A program made the position numbers and the translations under genes. DNA of 64,000 nt from Culex pipiens pallens (Eukaryota; Arthropoda; Insecta; Diptera; Culicidae): contig NC_068938.1 of assembly GCF_016801865.2 (NCBI RefSeq), positions 128,071,823 to 128,135,822 on the forward strand, in the 5' to 3' direction. Positions 21,715 to 34,000 of this stretch are shown here, piece after piece (position 1 is the stretch's first letter; each line of letters opens with the position of its first letter). A model generated the notes under the pieces. The model ran no database searches, had not been told where the DNA came from, and saw only the letters and a list, made by a program, of their open reading frames with translations.

Positions 21715-23465
21715 TTTTGCCTTCCTCACTGAGGTAAGGCTATAATCCTGCTCTAAAAATGAACTTTGTATAAAAACGTCGTAGACCCACCTTCATGTAT
21801 ACATATCGACTCAGAATCGAAAACTGAACAAATGTCTGTGTGTATGTGTGTGTGTATGTGTGTGTGTATGTGTGTGTGTATGTGTGTGTGTATGTATGTA
21901 TGTGACCAACAAACTAGCTCATGTTTCTCGGCACTGGCTGAACCGATTTGACCCGAATCTGTTGCATTCGACTTGGTTTAGGGTCCCATAGATCGAGTTT
22001 TATACAGATTGAAGTTTCGATAAGTAGTTCAAAAGTTATGTATAAAAATGTGTTTTCACATATATTTGGATCTCACTTAACTGTATGTAAACTATGTCCG
22101 GGTCCATCATCCGACCCATCGTTGGTTAGGTTATCAAAAGACCTTTCCAACGAGTCCAAAACATTGAAGATCTGGCAACCCTGTCTCGAGATATGGCCAC
22201 TTAAGTGATATTGATGTACTTTTTTGAAGCCGGATCTCACTTAAATGTATGTAAACTATGCCCGGATCCACCATCTGACCCATCGTTGGTTAGGTTATCA
22301 AAAGACCTTTCCAACGAGCCTAAAACATTGACGATCTGGCAACCCTGCCGCGAGATATGGCCACTTAAGTGATATTGATGTACTTTTTGGAAGCCGGATC
22401 TCACTTAAATGTATGTAAACTATGTCCGGATCCACCATCTGACCCATCGTTGGTTAGGTTATCAAAAGACCTTTCCAACGAGCCCAAAACATTGACGATC
22501 TGGCAACCCTGCCGCGAGATATGGCCACTTAAGTGATATTGATGTACTTTTTGGAAGCCGGATCTCACTTAAATGTATGTAAACTATGTCCGGATCCACC
22601 ATCTGACCCATCGTTGGTTAGGTTATCAAAAAACCTTTCAAACGAGTCCAAAACATCGACGATCTGGCAACCCTGCCTCGATATATGGTCACTTAAGTGA
22701 TATTGATGTACTTTTTGGAAGCCGGATCTCACTTAAATGTATGTAAACTATGTCCGAATTCACCACCCGACCCATTGTTGGCTAGGTTATCAAAAGACCT
22801 TTCCAATGAGTCCAAAACATTGACGATCTGGCAACCCTGCCGCGAGATATGGCCACTTAAGTGATATTGATGTACTTTTTGGAAGCCGGATCTCACTTAA
22901 ATGTATGTAAACTATGTCCGAATTCACCATCCGACCCATTGTTGGCTAGGTTATCAAAAGACCTTTCCAACGAGTCCAAAACATTGACGATCTGGCAACC
23001 CTGCCGCGAGATATGGCCACTTAAGTGATATTGATGTACTTTTTGGAAGCCGGATCTCACTTAAATGTATGTAAACTATGTCCGGATCCACCATCTGACC
23101 CATCGTTGGTAAGGTTATCAAAAGACCTTTCCAACGAGCCGAAAACATTGACGATCTGGCAACCCTGCCGCGAGATATGGCCACTTAAGTGATATTGATG
23201 TACTTTTTGGAAGCCGGATCTCACTTAAATGTATGTAAACTATGTCCGAATTCACCATCCGACCCATTGTTGGCTAGGTTATCAAAAGACCTTTCCAATG
23301 AGTCCAAAACATTGACGATCTGACAACCCTGCCAAGAGATATGGCCACTTAGAAATATTCATGTACTTTTTTATTCTGGATCTAAAAAATAGATGAAATT
23401 TGTGTACAGCCATTGCTGGTAATGAGTGAGGAAGGCCTCAACCACATAGGTGGATTAAGTTAGTT
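21715..23465 (+). mobile_element. S element, copy 1 (carries a 164-bp tandem array)
   Basis: Starts TTTTGCCTTCCTCACTGAGG and ends with GTGAGGAAGGC, a short hairpin (CCACATAGGTGG) and ATTAAGTTAG. The two GCCTTCCTCAC words form an inverted pair near the ends. Inside, in order: a (TGTGTATG)n microsatellite (21836-21905), a unique region containing GGCTGAACCGATTTGACC, then the tandem array. No open frame of note. Superfamily unknown. Confidence 0.8.
22065..23376 (+). repeat. 164-bp tandem array, 8 units
   Basis: Units start with a GCCGGATCTCAC-like word at 22065 (diverged), 22229, 22393, 22557, 22721, 22885, 23049 and 23213: an exact 164-bp period. Units share ATGTAAACTATGTCCG, a GGTTAGGTTATCAAAAGACC block and GATATGGCCACTTAAGTGA. 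Most units here carry the variant GACGATCTGG with CTGCCGCGAG. Confidence 0.92.
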
Positions 23466-23497
23466 TTTTTTGAGCATGTGACAGTCATATTCATGAG

Positions 23498-25545
23498 TTT
23501 TGCCTTCCTCACTGAGGTAAGGCTATAATCCTGCTCTAAAAATGAACTTTGAATCAAAACGTCGTAGACATATCGACTCAGAATCAAAAACTGAACAAAT
23601 GTCTGTGTGTATGTGTGTGTGTATGTATGTATGTGACCAACAAACTAGCTCATGTTTCTCGGCACTGGCTGAACCGATTTGACCTGAACCTGTTGCATTC
23701 GACTTGGTTTAGGGTCCCATAGATCGAGTTTTATACAGATTGAAGTTTTGATAAGTAGTTCAAAAGTTATGTATAAAAATGCATTTTCACATATATCCGG
23801 ATCTCACTTAAATGTATGTAAACTATGTCCGGGTCCATCATCAGACCCATCGTTGGTTAGGTTATCAAAAAACCTTTCAAAACGAGTCCAAGACATTGAA
23901 GATCTGGCGACCCTGTCTCGAGATATGGCCACTTAAGTGATATTGATGTACTTTTTGGAAGCCGGATCTCACTTAAATGTATGTAAACTATGTCCGGGTC
24001 CATCATCAGACCCATCGTTGGTTAGGTTATCAAAAGACCTTTCCAACGAGTCCAAAACATTGAAGATCTGGCAACCCTGTCTCGAGATATGGCCACTTAA
24101 GTGACATTTATGTACTTTTTGGAAACCGGATCTCACTTAAATGTATGTAAACTATGTCCGGGTCCATCATCCGACCCATCGTTGGTTAGGTTATCAAAAG
24201 ACCTTTCCAACGAGCCTAAAACATTGATGATCTGGCAACCCTGTTTCGAGATATGGCCACTTAAGTGATATTGATGTACTTTTTGGAAGCCGGATCTCAC
24301 TTAAATGTATGTAAACTATGTCCGGGTCCATCATCAGACCCATCGTTGGTTAGGTTATCAAAAGACCTTTCCAACGAGTCCAAAACATTGAAGATCTGGC
24401 AACCCTGTCTCGAGATATGGCCACTTAAGTGATATTGATGTACTTTTTGGAAACCGGATCTCACTTAAATGTATGTAAACTATGTCCGGGTCCATCATCC
24501 GACCCATCGTTGGTTAGGTTATCAAAAGACCTTTCCAACGAGTCTAAAACATAGAAGATCTGGCAACCCTGCCTCGAGATATGGCCACTTAAGTGATATT
24601 GATGTACTTTTTGGAAGCCGGATCTCACTTAAATGTATGTAAACTATGTCCGGGTCCACCATCCGACCCATCGTTGGTCAGGTTATTAAAAGACCTTTCC
24701 ATCGAGTTCAAAAAATTTGAGATCTGGCAACCCTGTCTCGAGATATGCCCACTTAAGTGACATTGATGTACTTTTTGGAAGCCGGATCTCACTTAAATGT
24801 ATGTAAACTATGTCCAGGTCCATCATCCGACCCATCGTTGGTTAGGTTATCAAAAGACCTTTCCAACGAGCCTAAAACATTGATGATCTGGCAACCCTGT
24901 TTCGAGATATGGCCACTTAAGTGATATTGATGTACTTTTTGGAAACCGGATCTCACTTAAATGTATGTAAACTATGTCCAGGTCTATCATCCGACCCATC
25001 GTTGGTTATGTTATGAAAAGACCTTTCCAACGAGTCCAAAACATTGATGATCTGGCAACCCTGTCTCGAGATATGGCCACTTAAGTGATATTGATGTACT
25101 TTTTGGATGCCGGATCTCACTTAAATGTATGTAAACTATGTCCGGGTCCACCATCCGACCCATCGTTGGTCAGGTTATTAAAAGACCTTTCCATCGAGTT
25201 CAAAACATTTGAGATCTGGCAACCCTGTCTCGAGATATGCCCACTTAAGTGATATTGATGTACTTTTTGAAGCCGGATCTCACTTAAATGTATGTAAACT
25301 ATGTCCGGATCCACCATCCGACTCATCGTTGGTTAGGTTATGAAAAGACCTTTCCAACGAGTTCAAAACATTGGAGATCTTACAACCTTGTCTTGAGATA
25401 TGTACACTTAAGTGATATTGATGTACTTTTTTACTCCGGATCTAAAAAAGAGATGAAATTTTTGTACAATTCCATCATATCAGCCATTGTTGGTAATAAG
25501 TGAGGAAGGCTCCAACCACATAGGTGGATTAAGTTAGTTTTTAAT
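23498..25545 (+). mobile_element. S element, copy 2
   Basis: Same orientation and termini as copy 1, only about 32 bp downstream of it. The microsatellite is shorter and the array has 10 units. The close tandem placement suggests either local insertion or duplication of the whole element. Confidence 0.8.
23796..25435 (+). repeat. 164-bp tandem array, 10 units
   Basis: Units begin at 23796, 23961, 24125, 24289, 24453, 24617, 24781, 24945, 25109 and 25272; two spacings differ by 1 bp. Variant units recur at intervals: the CCTAAAACATTGATGATC type at 24125 and 24781 (4 units apart) and the GGTCAGGTTATTAAAAG type at 24617 and 25109 (3 units apart), showing multi-unit duplication. Confidence 0.92.
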
Positions 25546-25920
25546 AAGCAAATTCAGATTTATATTTGCGCAATAGGTTTGAACAGTTATTTTTAACTAA
25601 CAAAATCGTTACACAGTCCACATGCAACTGGCTGAGGCCTTCATCATACCAATTTGATATATTTTTCTAATAATATCGGATTATTCTTTTATCTTTAAAT
25701 TGTAGACAATTTTTCAAAATATATTTCTTTCGAGATTTCAATTTCTTTGTTTGTTTTGGATGATACTTTGTCAAAAGAAACCATTTTGCATCATTACTGT
25801 TTGCATACAATTTTGCTGGCAAGTCTGAAAAAAAATTGGTCTTTGAATATTAGAAAATCTGTATCTTTAGAAAGGACTTTCTGATCGATTTGATGTCTTC
25901 AGCAAAGTTGTAAGTTATAG
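25546..25920. other. AT-rich DNA ending in a diverged B-family arm
   Basis: 25760-25920 resembles the outer arm of family B (CCATTTTGCATCATTA, then GATCGATTTGATGTCTTC) but is much diverged. It continues after the insertion at 25921-26541. Confidence 0.5.
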
Positions 25921-26541
25921 CACAGAGAACAGATGTATATCATTGAACAAACAGCATTGAAAAACGTGTGTAAAAATTCAAACCAAAATACGTTGAAAAG
26001 AGCTAGGGTGTGCACCATCCGTCTAGATAGCGCCACTTCCAAAATCATGATGGCCTACAGTAGCAGAACGAGCAGAACCATCTAATCACTGCTTAAAACT
26101 TTCCGTACAAACGACATTAGACCATTGTCTGACTCTCCTTCGTCAGAGGGTTGCAATTTTACGCGCCAAAGAAGGTAAACAAAACGAAATCGGACATAAC
26201 ATGTGTAAAGGGACTATTTTAAGTTGTCGCTTGAAATATAATTTTTGAATGAATTTTCTGTTATGTTTTCGTCAATGTTAACGCCTTTTTAGCATTCTTT
26301 TTAGTCAACTGGAATTATACAGAAGTGAATTTTATGTTTAAACGAGGTAAAAAATTATTTTCTTTCGAAATTATTGAGTCTTTTTCACTGTTAAGTCAAG
26401 TATTCTTAGCCGTGACGGTGGCGCCGCCAAGCGTATCCTGCACACTCTAATTTCTTTGATGCAAGATTGTATGCAACGTATTTTTTGGTGCAACAGTGTT
26501 TACACACACGTTCGAGCTTAGATGTACATCTGTTCTCTGTG
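25921..26541. mobile_element. TIR element with CACAGAGAACAGATGTA ends
   Basis: 621 bp with 17-bp perfect terminal inverted repeats (CACAGAGAACAGATGTA). Subterminal words such as CGTGTGTAAA and ATACGTTG also occur on both sides. Flanks are GTTATAG and GTCATAG, a possible 7-bp target duplication with one change. It interrupts the diverged B arm. No transposase frame; superfamily not assigned. Confidence 0.8.
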
Positions 26542-26809
26542 GTCATAGTTAGCACTTTTTAAGATAAAAATAGATACAGGAAAAAAATCCCAATATTTTT
26601 AATTGTTTTGTTACGTCTATAAGTTGCAATCCAAAAATATTTTTTTTTTTTATTTTCGAATAATTTGTATACATGGGACTAAAAACGGAAAGTTATTGTG
26701 CTACAGTCTGGGATGGTGCAAAATCTTGTTCCCAAGGTTGCCAAGAATGCCAAATTGTTCTAGGAATGCAAGATTTTTCAAGTGTCAGCCAGAATAAAGA
26801 TTTATCATT

Positions 26810-27200
26810 CAAATTATTCGCTCTACAACATTGCCTTGGCGAGATTCCTACTCTAAACTAGGTGTCCGAAGGCTTGATTGTTGAGGCAATTGCAAACCTT
26901 TTTTTTACACCTAAGCTTCCATCCACCCCGGGATTCGAACTGACGACCTTTGGATTGTTAGGGCAACTGCCAACCAGCGACTCCACCGAGGCAGGACCCA
27001 GGGAGACGTCTCCTACACCTGGACTGAGCTAACGAGCTAACCTCTAGGTTAGACCGGGGCCAACATTAACATCCCCGTCCGACGGAAAGCGTTATCAGAC
27101 AATTCTCGTCTTGAAATTTGCCACCGGGACCTTCTGGGATCGAACCCACGCTGACTGAGTGAGAGGCAACCACGCTTACCCCTACACCACGAATCCCGAC
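26810..27200 (-). mobile_element. Dimeric tRNA-derived SINE (Twin-like), copy 2
   Basis: 391 bp, minus orientation, with both tRNA-like modules and the same spacer and tail as copy 1. A perfect 12-bp duplication AGATTTATCATT flanks it (26798-26809 and 27201-27212), typical of LINE-driven retroposition. Confidence 0.88.
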
Positions 27201-27212
27201 AGATTTATCATT

Positions 27213-29440
27213 ATCTGTTCCAAATTTTGGCATATTTCGACAGATTTTATATTTCCTGCAATTTTGAACTTTTGATTTAATAGAACGAATTTATTTGAAA
27301 ATGGAATAAAATAGTAAATATATGTTCAAACAAAAATGCAGATTTTGAGGCCGACGGTGGGGGTCGTCATAATTGCAAAAAAATCATCTGCCGGATTTTT
27401 TCAGATTTTTTATCGGAACTTGGCGCGATTTTTTTTATAATTTTGACCTGGCTGCTTGTACTGGAAGATGGAATATTGTCAAAAATCATATACAGATGAA
27501 AACATTTATTTTCTTTTCAAGCTATAGGTATTTTAAGGTGATTTTTTGTTTAAATGTTCAGTAAATTGACACAAGAAGAAAGGAATCCTCACTCTTGCAC
27601 AAAATGTTTTCAATATGCTGCGACAGTTTTCTATTAATATTTATTTTCTGACTTGATTGGAAACTATTACTTCAATTTTTAATGTTATAGAATGAAACTC
27701 TCGTGAAATTTGCAACTTTGAACAATAAAAAGATTTTCATTTTTTTTTTTAGAATCCAGAGTTTTTGTTTAAAGGGCTACAAACTTTTATTTTGATTTTT
27801 TCCAATGTTTGCGTGATTTTTAAATTTTTTAATTATTTATATTTATGTTTTTTTATGCTTAGGTACATCAATAGAAATATACATGCCATGGTTTAAACAT
27901 TTCAATGAAAAAAGAATTGTCAACTCTTTTCGGTACTTTACATTGAATGTTTGGCCCTTTTGAAATTTTAGTCTTGATTTGAAAATTTTTAAAATATTGT
28001 TTTCGTAAAGATCGAATGTTTCATATTTTAACATTGTAAATCGGACCATTAGTTGCTGAGATATCGACGTTAGAAAATGGTGTGTTGTTATGATGAGACT
28101 TAAAAAAACATCAATTTTCCTGTTTTTAAACCTTTGCATGGGCAATATGACAGCAACTAAGGGTCGTATCAACAAAGTTCAAAAAAGCAAAATATAGAGA
28201 ATTTTCTCAGCTAATCAAAAATATTTCTTTCAAAAATGTTGCATAAGAAAAAAGTCAAAATGTGTGCTCATACCAACCTCTGACATTTTTGCCAATTTAC
28301 ATGTATGTAACCCCTTTTAATCGATAAAATTATCTTCAATAATATTATCGTTTGGCGATAAAGATAATGATCATATTTTGTATGCTTTTTCACCTTTCAT
28401 ATTTTTTTTTTCAATTTTGTGAGCTTTTTAACTTCCTAAAGCTTTTTAAATGCTAAAATTTTCACAAAATACGCTATTTTTCAAAAATACTCAGATTTTC
28501 CAAATTTGCAATATAATAGTAAATTAAATGAAGGGAAATTGATATGCCTTTACAAATTATTTGAGTCTTTTTTTTTAATATTAAATATTTCATAAATAAG
28601 TAACTGTTTTTTCGAAATTACTCAATTTATTATAATTTGAAATTTAGGTTTATTTTTATGCGTTTTAACATAATTAGAGTTTCATTTTTGCCAAAAACTT
28701 GAATTTTGACAAAATTATAAAATTTTGAGCTTTTTCGAAAAAATAAAGTATTTTGTGAAAATTTTAGTATTAAAAAAACTATAAAGTAGTGAAAAAGCAT
28801 ACTCTAATTCCAATCATAACTACTTTCGAAAAACTACGGTATTTTGTAAAAAAATTAGTATTTAAAAAAAACTCTAATGATTTGAAAATGACTATAAATA
28901 TCGCTGCACTTGCAAATTTTTAAAATTTGAGTATTTTCAATAAGAATACTTTAATAAAGTGAAAAGTATACAAAATTTCAATTCGTTTGATACCCATTTT
29001 CATAAATTATATTCTATGTGGAAGCATTGGAAATTTAACATGATATGGTTAAATTAAGTCGATTTTAGAAAATTTAAAAAATGCGTTGACTATTTTTTAG
29101 GTATTTGCAATTTTTTTCAAAGTTCAATTGATACTTGAAGATTTCATCAAGTTTTAATCATTAAGTTTTTTAAATATATTGTTTTTGACTATGTATGAAT
29201 CATGGAATGAAAATATATGTTAAAATTGAATCAAAAAGTGCTCCTAAAATCATGTTTTGTTTTGCAAACCACAACAAAAGTGACAAAAACCTTTTCTCCG
29301 GCGGCGTACTCAATCGTAAATCAGAGCTTACACAAAGACAACATCTGGTAATGATAACAAATCGTCCAGAAAAAGCTCCCCACTGTTTCCACCGCCTCTC
29401 AGTTGAGGGGGGAAAAGTCCCCTTTCACATCCTGCCATGA
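27213..29440. other. AT-rich DNA with a B-family remnant
   Basis: Very AT-rich with long homopolymers. 27980-28240 matches the inner part of family B (CAACAAAGT, then AATATAGAGAATTTTCTCAG) as a diverged single arm. No supported gene. Confidence 0.45.
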
Positions 29441-30342
29441 ATTAAAATGGCTACATTGGGAATTAATGCGTGAACGTTTATCTTTTTAATCCGGGGGAGG
29501 CCGCCTCCGGCCGAAATAATCTACGAGAGTGTGTCCGTTTTCGTTTCTTTCTGTGTTTTGGTTAGATGACGCCCCCCTCCCAAACCCGGTCACGTTCCGT
29601 CCATTCCGTGTCCCCACCGGGCATCTCTCCGCAATGGCCACAAAAACTGCTGCCCCGTCGTCCGAAGCGAGCATTCCAGGCAGGAGGGGGTGGCACAGAC
29701 AGACATTCACCTGCTCAGCATGTGGCCACTGCCGAGAGTTGAATAGCCGCCGCTGGGAAGAGCTTTCCAAAATGGCCACGTTGTCGTCGAAAGCACCGCC
29801 AACTGCGACGAGGACGATGATGATGAATTCAAGCGATTGTCCCGAATCCGGACCGGACCAGATAACATTTGGCCATTGTGACACGAATCTCGAAAGCCGT
29901 CGCCGTCGCGAGTTCCCCGGCGAGGAGATGACGATTATAATTGCGGTTCAACTGTTCGCTCCCGGATCGTCCGGGAGCTCTTCCTTCCTGAGCGCTCCCA
30001 GGTTCGGGTCTAATGTAGCTAAAACTCGGTGGGAGGGCGTCATTCCGTACAATTTTGGGACACCATCTAAATGATCTTTGACCACCCGAGTGGTATGCTA
30101 ACGTTGCAGTTATATCGGGGGCTCATTCCGCAGCTAGATTTTATCTGCCGGTCCTGGGGAGAGTCTTAATATGAGTAGTCGTTATGAAATTTAATGACAG
30201 TTTCGAAGTTTTGGGATTGGAGTGGTATTAGCTGAGCTGGAGGTGTTAAACAATTTTATCATTGCATTCACTAATAATTTACTAAACATATTAAACGTTA
30301 AAGAAAATAGGGAGAAAAAAAGTCTATTATTTAAGGGATAAG
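29441..30342. other. GC-rich island upstream of the adaptor gene
   Basis: 29480-30080 is markedly GC-rich with many CG dinucleotides and frames open on both strands (one plus-strand frame of 181 codons at 29529-30074). The translation has no recognisable domain and does not fit the missing start of the PH domain. It could be a regulatory island or untranslated exon. Confidence 0.35.
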
Positions 30343-30352
30343 GGCAAGGCTT

Positions 30353-30574
30353 AGTGGGTCTCGTGGCGCAGGGGTAGCGGCTTCGGCTGCCGATCCCGAT
30401 GATGCTATGAGACGCGGGTTCGATTCCCGCCTTATCCACTGAGCTTCTATCGGATGGTGAAGTAAAACGTCGGTCCCGGTTTCTCCTGTCTCGTCAGAGG
30501 CGCTGGAGCAGAAATCCCACGTTAGAGGAAGGCCATGCCCCGGGGGGCGTAGTGCCAATAGTTTCGTTTTTTTC
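30353..30574 (+). mobile_element. tRNA-derived SINE, single-headed
   Basis: The 5' part is tRNA-like: A-box-like TGGCGCAGGGG, a long variable region, and a perfect T-arm (GCGGG TTCGATT CCCGC). A non-tRNA body and a T-rich tail follow. A perfect 10-bp duplication GGCAAGGCTT flanks it (30343-30352 and 30575-30584). The long variable region suggests a Ser/Leu-type tRNA ancestor. Different family from the dimeric SINE. Confidence 0.83.
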
Positions 30575-30865
30575 GGCAAGGCTTTAAAATAAATCTTAAC
30601 ATTGAGATTTCTCGATTACGTTTTATTGTTTCGAAAAACGAACTCGACAGTTTGTAGTCAACAATCTTAGGCATGTTGAGCTTGATCGGTTGAGTCTAGC
30701 GTTAGATATTGTCTTTTTAGTAAGTTGGTGCACTAAACCTTGAAAATTTCAATAATTTAGGACTTTGATCGGGTATAAAAAATGACTTCAAATAGATTGG
30801 ATTGATCTTTTACCATTTTAGCACATAACTAATCAACAACTCCTTTCTCTTCACCTTCTTTCCAG

Positions 30866-31068
30866 ACTGTCTGCACCTGCAGCTGTACCGCGACTCCAAG
30901 GATCGCTACAAAAATGGCCAAACCAAGGCGTCCCTCTCCCTGCAGCACTTCCTGGGCGTCGAGTCCGGCTTCACGCTGGACAAGGAGTCCAACACGATCG
31001 CCATCATCTGCCAGGACGTGATAGTGGTGCTGGCGTTCGACACCCGAGAAAGACTGATTCAGTGGCAG
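30866..31068 (+). CDS. Adaptor exon: C-terminal half of the PH domain
   Basis: Acceptor TTCTTTCCAG at 30865 and donor CAG/GTAAGT. It adds 2 nt to an upstream codon, then 67 codons. The peptide runs from CLHLQLYRD to RERLIQWQ and includes the last PH strands (TIAIICQDVIVVLAF) and the closing helix. The start of the domain must lie in an exon upstream. Confidence 0.85.
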
Positions 31069-34000
31069 GTAAGTACCCCGCCTTGTTTGACGACTCTTGA
31101 TTAAGTTTCTTAGGATCAACCACAACTCTCGTATTATTCAGGTCAAAATATCCAACAACCTGGGCGACGACTTGCAATACCTGGTGCTGGTCTCGTCGGC
31201 GCCACCGAAAGCCAAACTGGCGACGGGACCAGCACGAATGCACATCCAGGATCACCGGTTCTGCCTGACGACGGGCGTCCCGCCGCGGTTAACGGGCATG
31301 TGGAACATCCAGCATCTCAGGTAGGTGTCACCCTTATGGTCTCCAAAACCCGTATACTGATTGGTTATCCCAAATCTGCAGACGATACGGCGTCGTGGAC
31401 AACCGTTTCTGCTTCGAGGGTGGCTCCAGCTGCGGCAAGGGCGAAGGTCTGTACGTGTTCGTGACGGACATCGGGGACGAGATCACGCACACGCTCAAGA
31501 TGGCGTCGCAGGGCAAGCTGGCCAGCAAGAAGCGAGCGGCAGCGCGAAAGATTGCAGGTAAGGCGGTGACCCCGGGATGTCATGATCGTTTCGATCCTAA
31601 ACATTTTTCGACGGTTACAGCGCTCGACAGCCCGCGAAAGGGCGCGGAGTCCCGGATGACCAACTACAACGACGAGATCTGCACGGTGCACTTTGAGAAC
31701 TCGAACTGCACGTGCCGGACGGCGTACTGGCCGTCGACCGAGTCACGGGATATCGACAGTAACTATGGTTGTGGTGATACGGCGTCCGTGTCCGAGGGAC
31801 ACGACAGTATCAACGACATGGACTCGTTTCCAAGGTAAGTCAATCCTCGAGACTTGATGACACGACATCAAATCGATTGCAAATCTTACACTGACTGTTA
31901 ATCTGATTTTGGCTCTGATCTTGACTCTTGACTCCAAATCTGACTCCACCTTCGAATTCATCTCCGATTCAAAATCCAGCTCCAATGTAAAATCCAACTC
32001 CGACTTAAGATTCGATTTAAAATCTAGATTTTGAACTGGTCTCTAGGATCCAACCCCGAACTGATCTCGCATCTTAATCAGAATCCAACTATGATTACAA
32101 CTTTAGGATCCAATTCCATCAAATCGATTGCAAATCTTACACTGACTTTAAATCAGATTTTGTCTCTGATCTTGACTCTTGACTCCAAAACTGACTCCAC
32201 CTGCAAATTCATTTCCGATTCAAAATCCAACTCCAACTTCAAATCAGGATTCTGATTCAGAATCCAGCTCCAATGTAAAATCAAACTCCGACTTTAGATT
32301 CAATTTCAAATCAGGATTTTAAACTGTTCTCTTAGATCAAACTCTAAACTGAGTTCACATCTTAATTTGGATACAATTATGATTCCAACTTCAGAATCCA
32401 ACTCCGACTTTAGAACCGATTTTACATCAGGATCCGGAACTAATCTTAATTACACTGGTCTCTTGGATCCAACCCTTTTAATTTCACCTCATAATCAAAA
32501 TCCAACTCTGGATAAAACTTCAGAATATAACTCCATTGTCCAATCCGTCTCCAAATTGAAAGCCGATTTCAAAACAGGATCCTGAACTAACTGAAATTTC
32601 ACTGGTCTCTTGTATCCAACTCCGAACTGATTTCACATTTTAGTCAGAATCCAACTCTAATTCAAACTTTAGATTCCAACTCCAATGTTAAATCCAACTC
32701 CAACTTTTTATTCGATTATGGAACTGGTCTCTCAGATCGAACTCCACACTGATTTTGCCTCTTAATCAGAATCCAACTCTGATTCTAGATTCCAACTCCA
32801 ATTTCAAATCTAACTTCGACTTTAGACCGGTTTTGGAACTGATCTCTCGGATCCAACTCTAAACTGATTTTGTCTTTTAATCAGAATCCAAATCTAATAC
32901 TAACTTCAGAATCCTACTCAAATCTAACTCCGACTTTAAATCCGATTAAAAAACAGTATTTTTAACTGGTCACTCGGATCAAACTTCAAACTGATTTCGC
33001 CTCTTAAATAGAATTCAACTCTATTTCCAGCTTCAGAATCCAACTCCGACTTTAGATCTGATTTAAAATCAGAATCTTAAACTGGTCTCTCTTAATTAAT
33101 ATCCAACTATGAATAATTCTTCAGAATCCAACTCCAATGTTAAATCCACCTCCGACTTAAGACTTTGACATTAAATTCGATCTTCATTCTGACTCCAACT
33201 GACCTTGACTGAAAATCTGACTCCGACTTTGACATTAAATCCGATCTTGATTTGGACTCCGACTGACCAAGTTCCAACTCCACAAGATATCTAACGATCG
33301 CGATCTTCCCCCCTCCTCCAGGAGTACCGTGGCAAATCTGGAGCGCTGCATGAGCTGCATCTCCAAGCTGGGAGCGCCCTCGATGAGCCGCAGCTCGACG
33401 GTGACGGGAACGCCCGGTGCGGTAGCCCCGTCCCCGGCGTGGCACACGATCACCGAGCAGCAGAACAATCACATCAACCAGTCGCACATTTCGAAAACAC
33501 CAGCCCTGGACCGGATGAGCCTGTGCTCGCACGGTAGCAGTAACAACTCCGAGTATTCCATCCCCCGGCAGCAGAGCTGCGGTCCCCAGGGTCAAGAATC
33601 GTGGTACGAAAAGGTTCCCGCCAGTCAGCTGACCTGCATGCACAATCGGTCGACCACCCCCTGTCAGTGTTGTGCACCGGGACGACCCCCAAAACCGAAA
33701 GAAATCCCACTCCACATAACCGCCCCACTCCATTCGGCCATGATGACCTGCAAGTCCCCCCAAACGAGTCACGTAGGTCCGTACGAAAACTACGACATCC
33801 CGAAACTCCCCGTAGCTATCGATGGTGAGGGTGCGGCGGAGAACTACGATACACCTAAGAAAATACAAGAGTACCTGGCGAAAGAGGCGGCGAGCGGCAG
33901 CAGTTCGAAGGACGTCGGCAACTACGGAAACTACGACACGCCCCTCTCGCTGAACAAGGTCGTCTGTGCGTGTCTCAACGGAGGGGACGAGCAGCCAAAG

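Noticed and set aside
22065..23376. CRISPR-like array
   Set aside because: Units are contiguous 164-bp repeats without unique spacers, in a eukaryotic mobile element.
29529..30074. 181-codon frame as the missing first exon of the adaptor gene
   Set aside because: The translation has no PH-domain strands and no phase-compatible donor leading to 30866; kept only as a GC-rich island.
30360..30440. Functional tRNA gene
   Set aside because: The T-arm is good but the acceptor stem does not pair fully and the sequence continues into a SINE body with a 10-bp target duplication.
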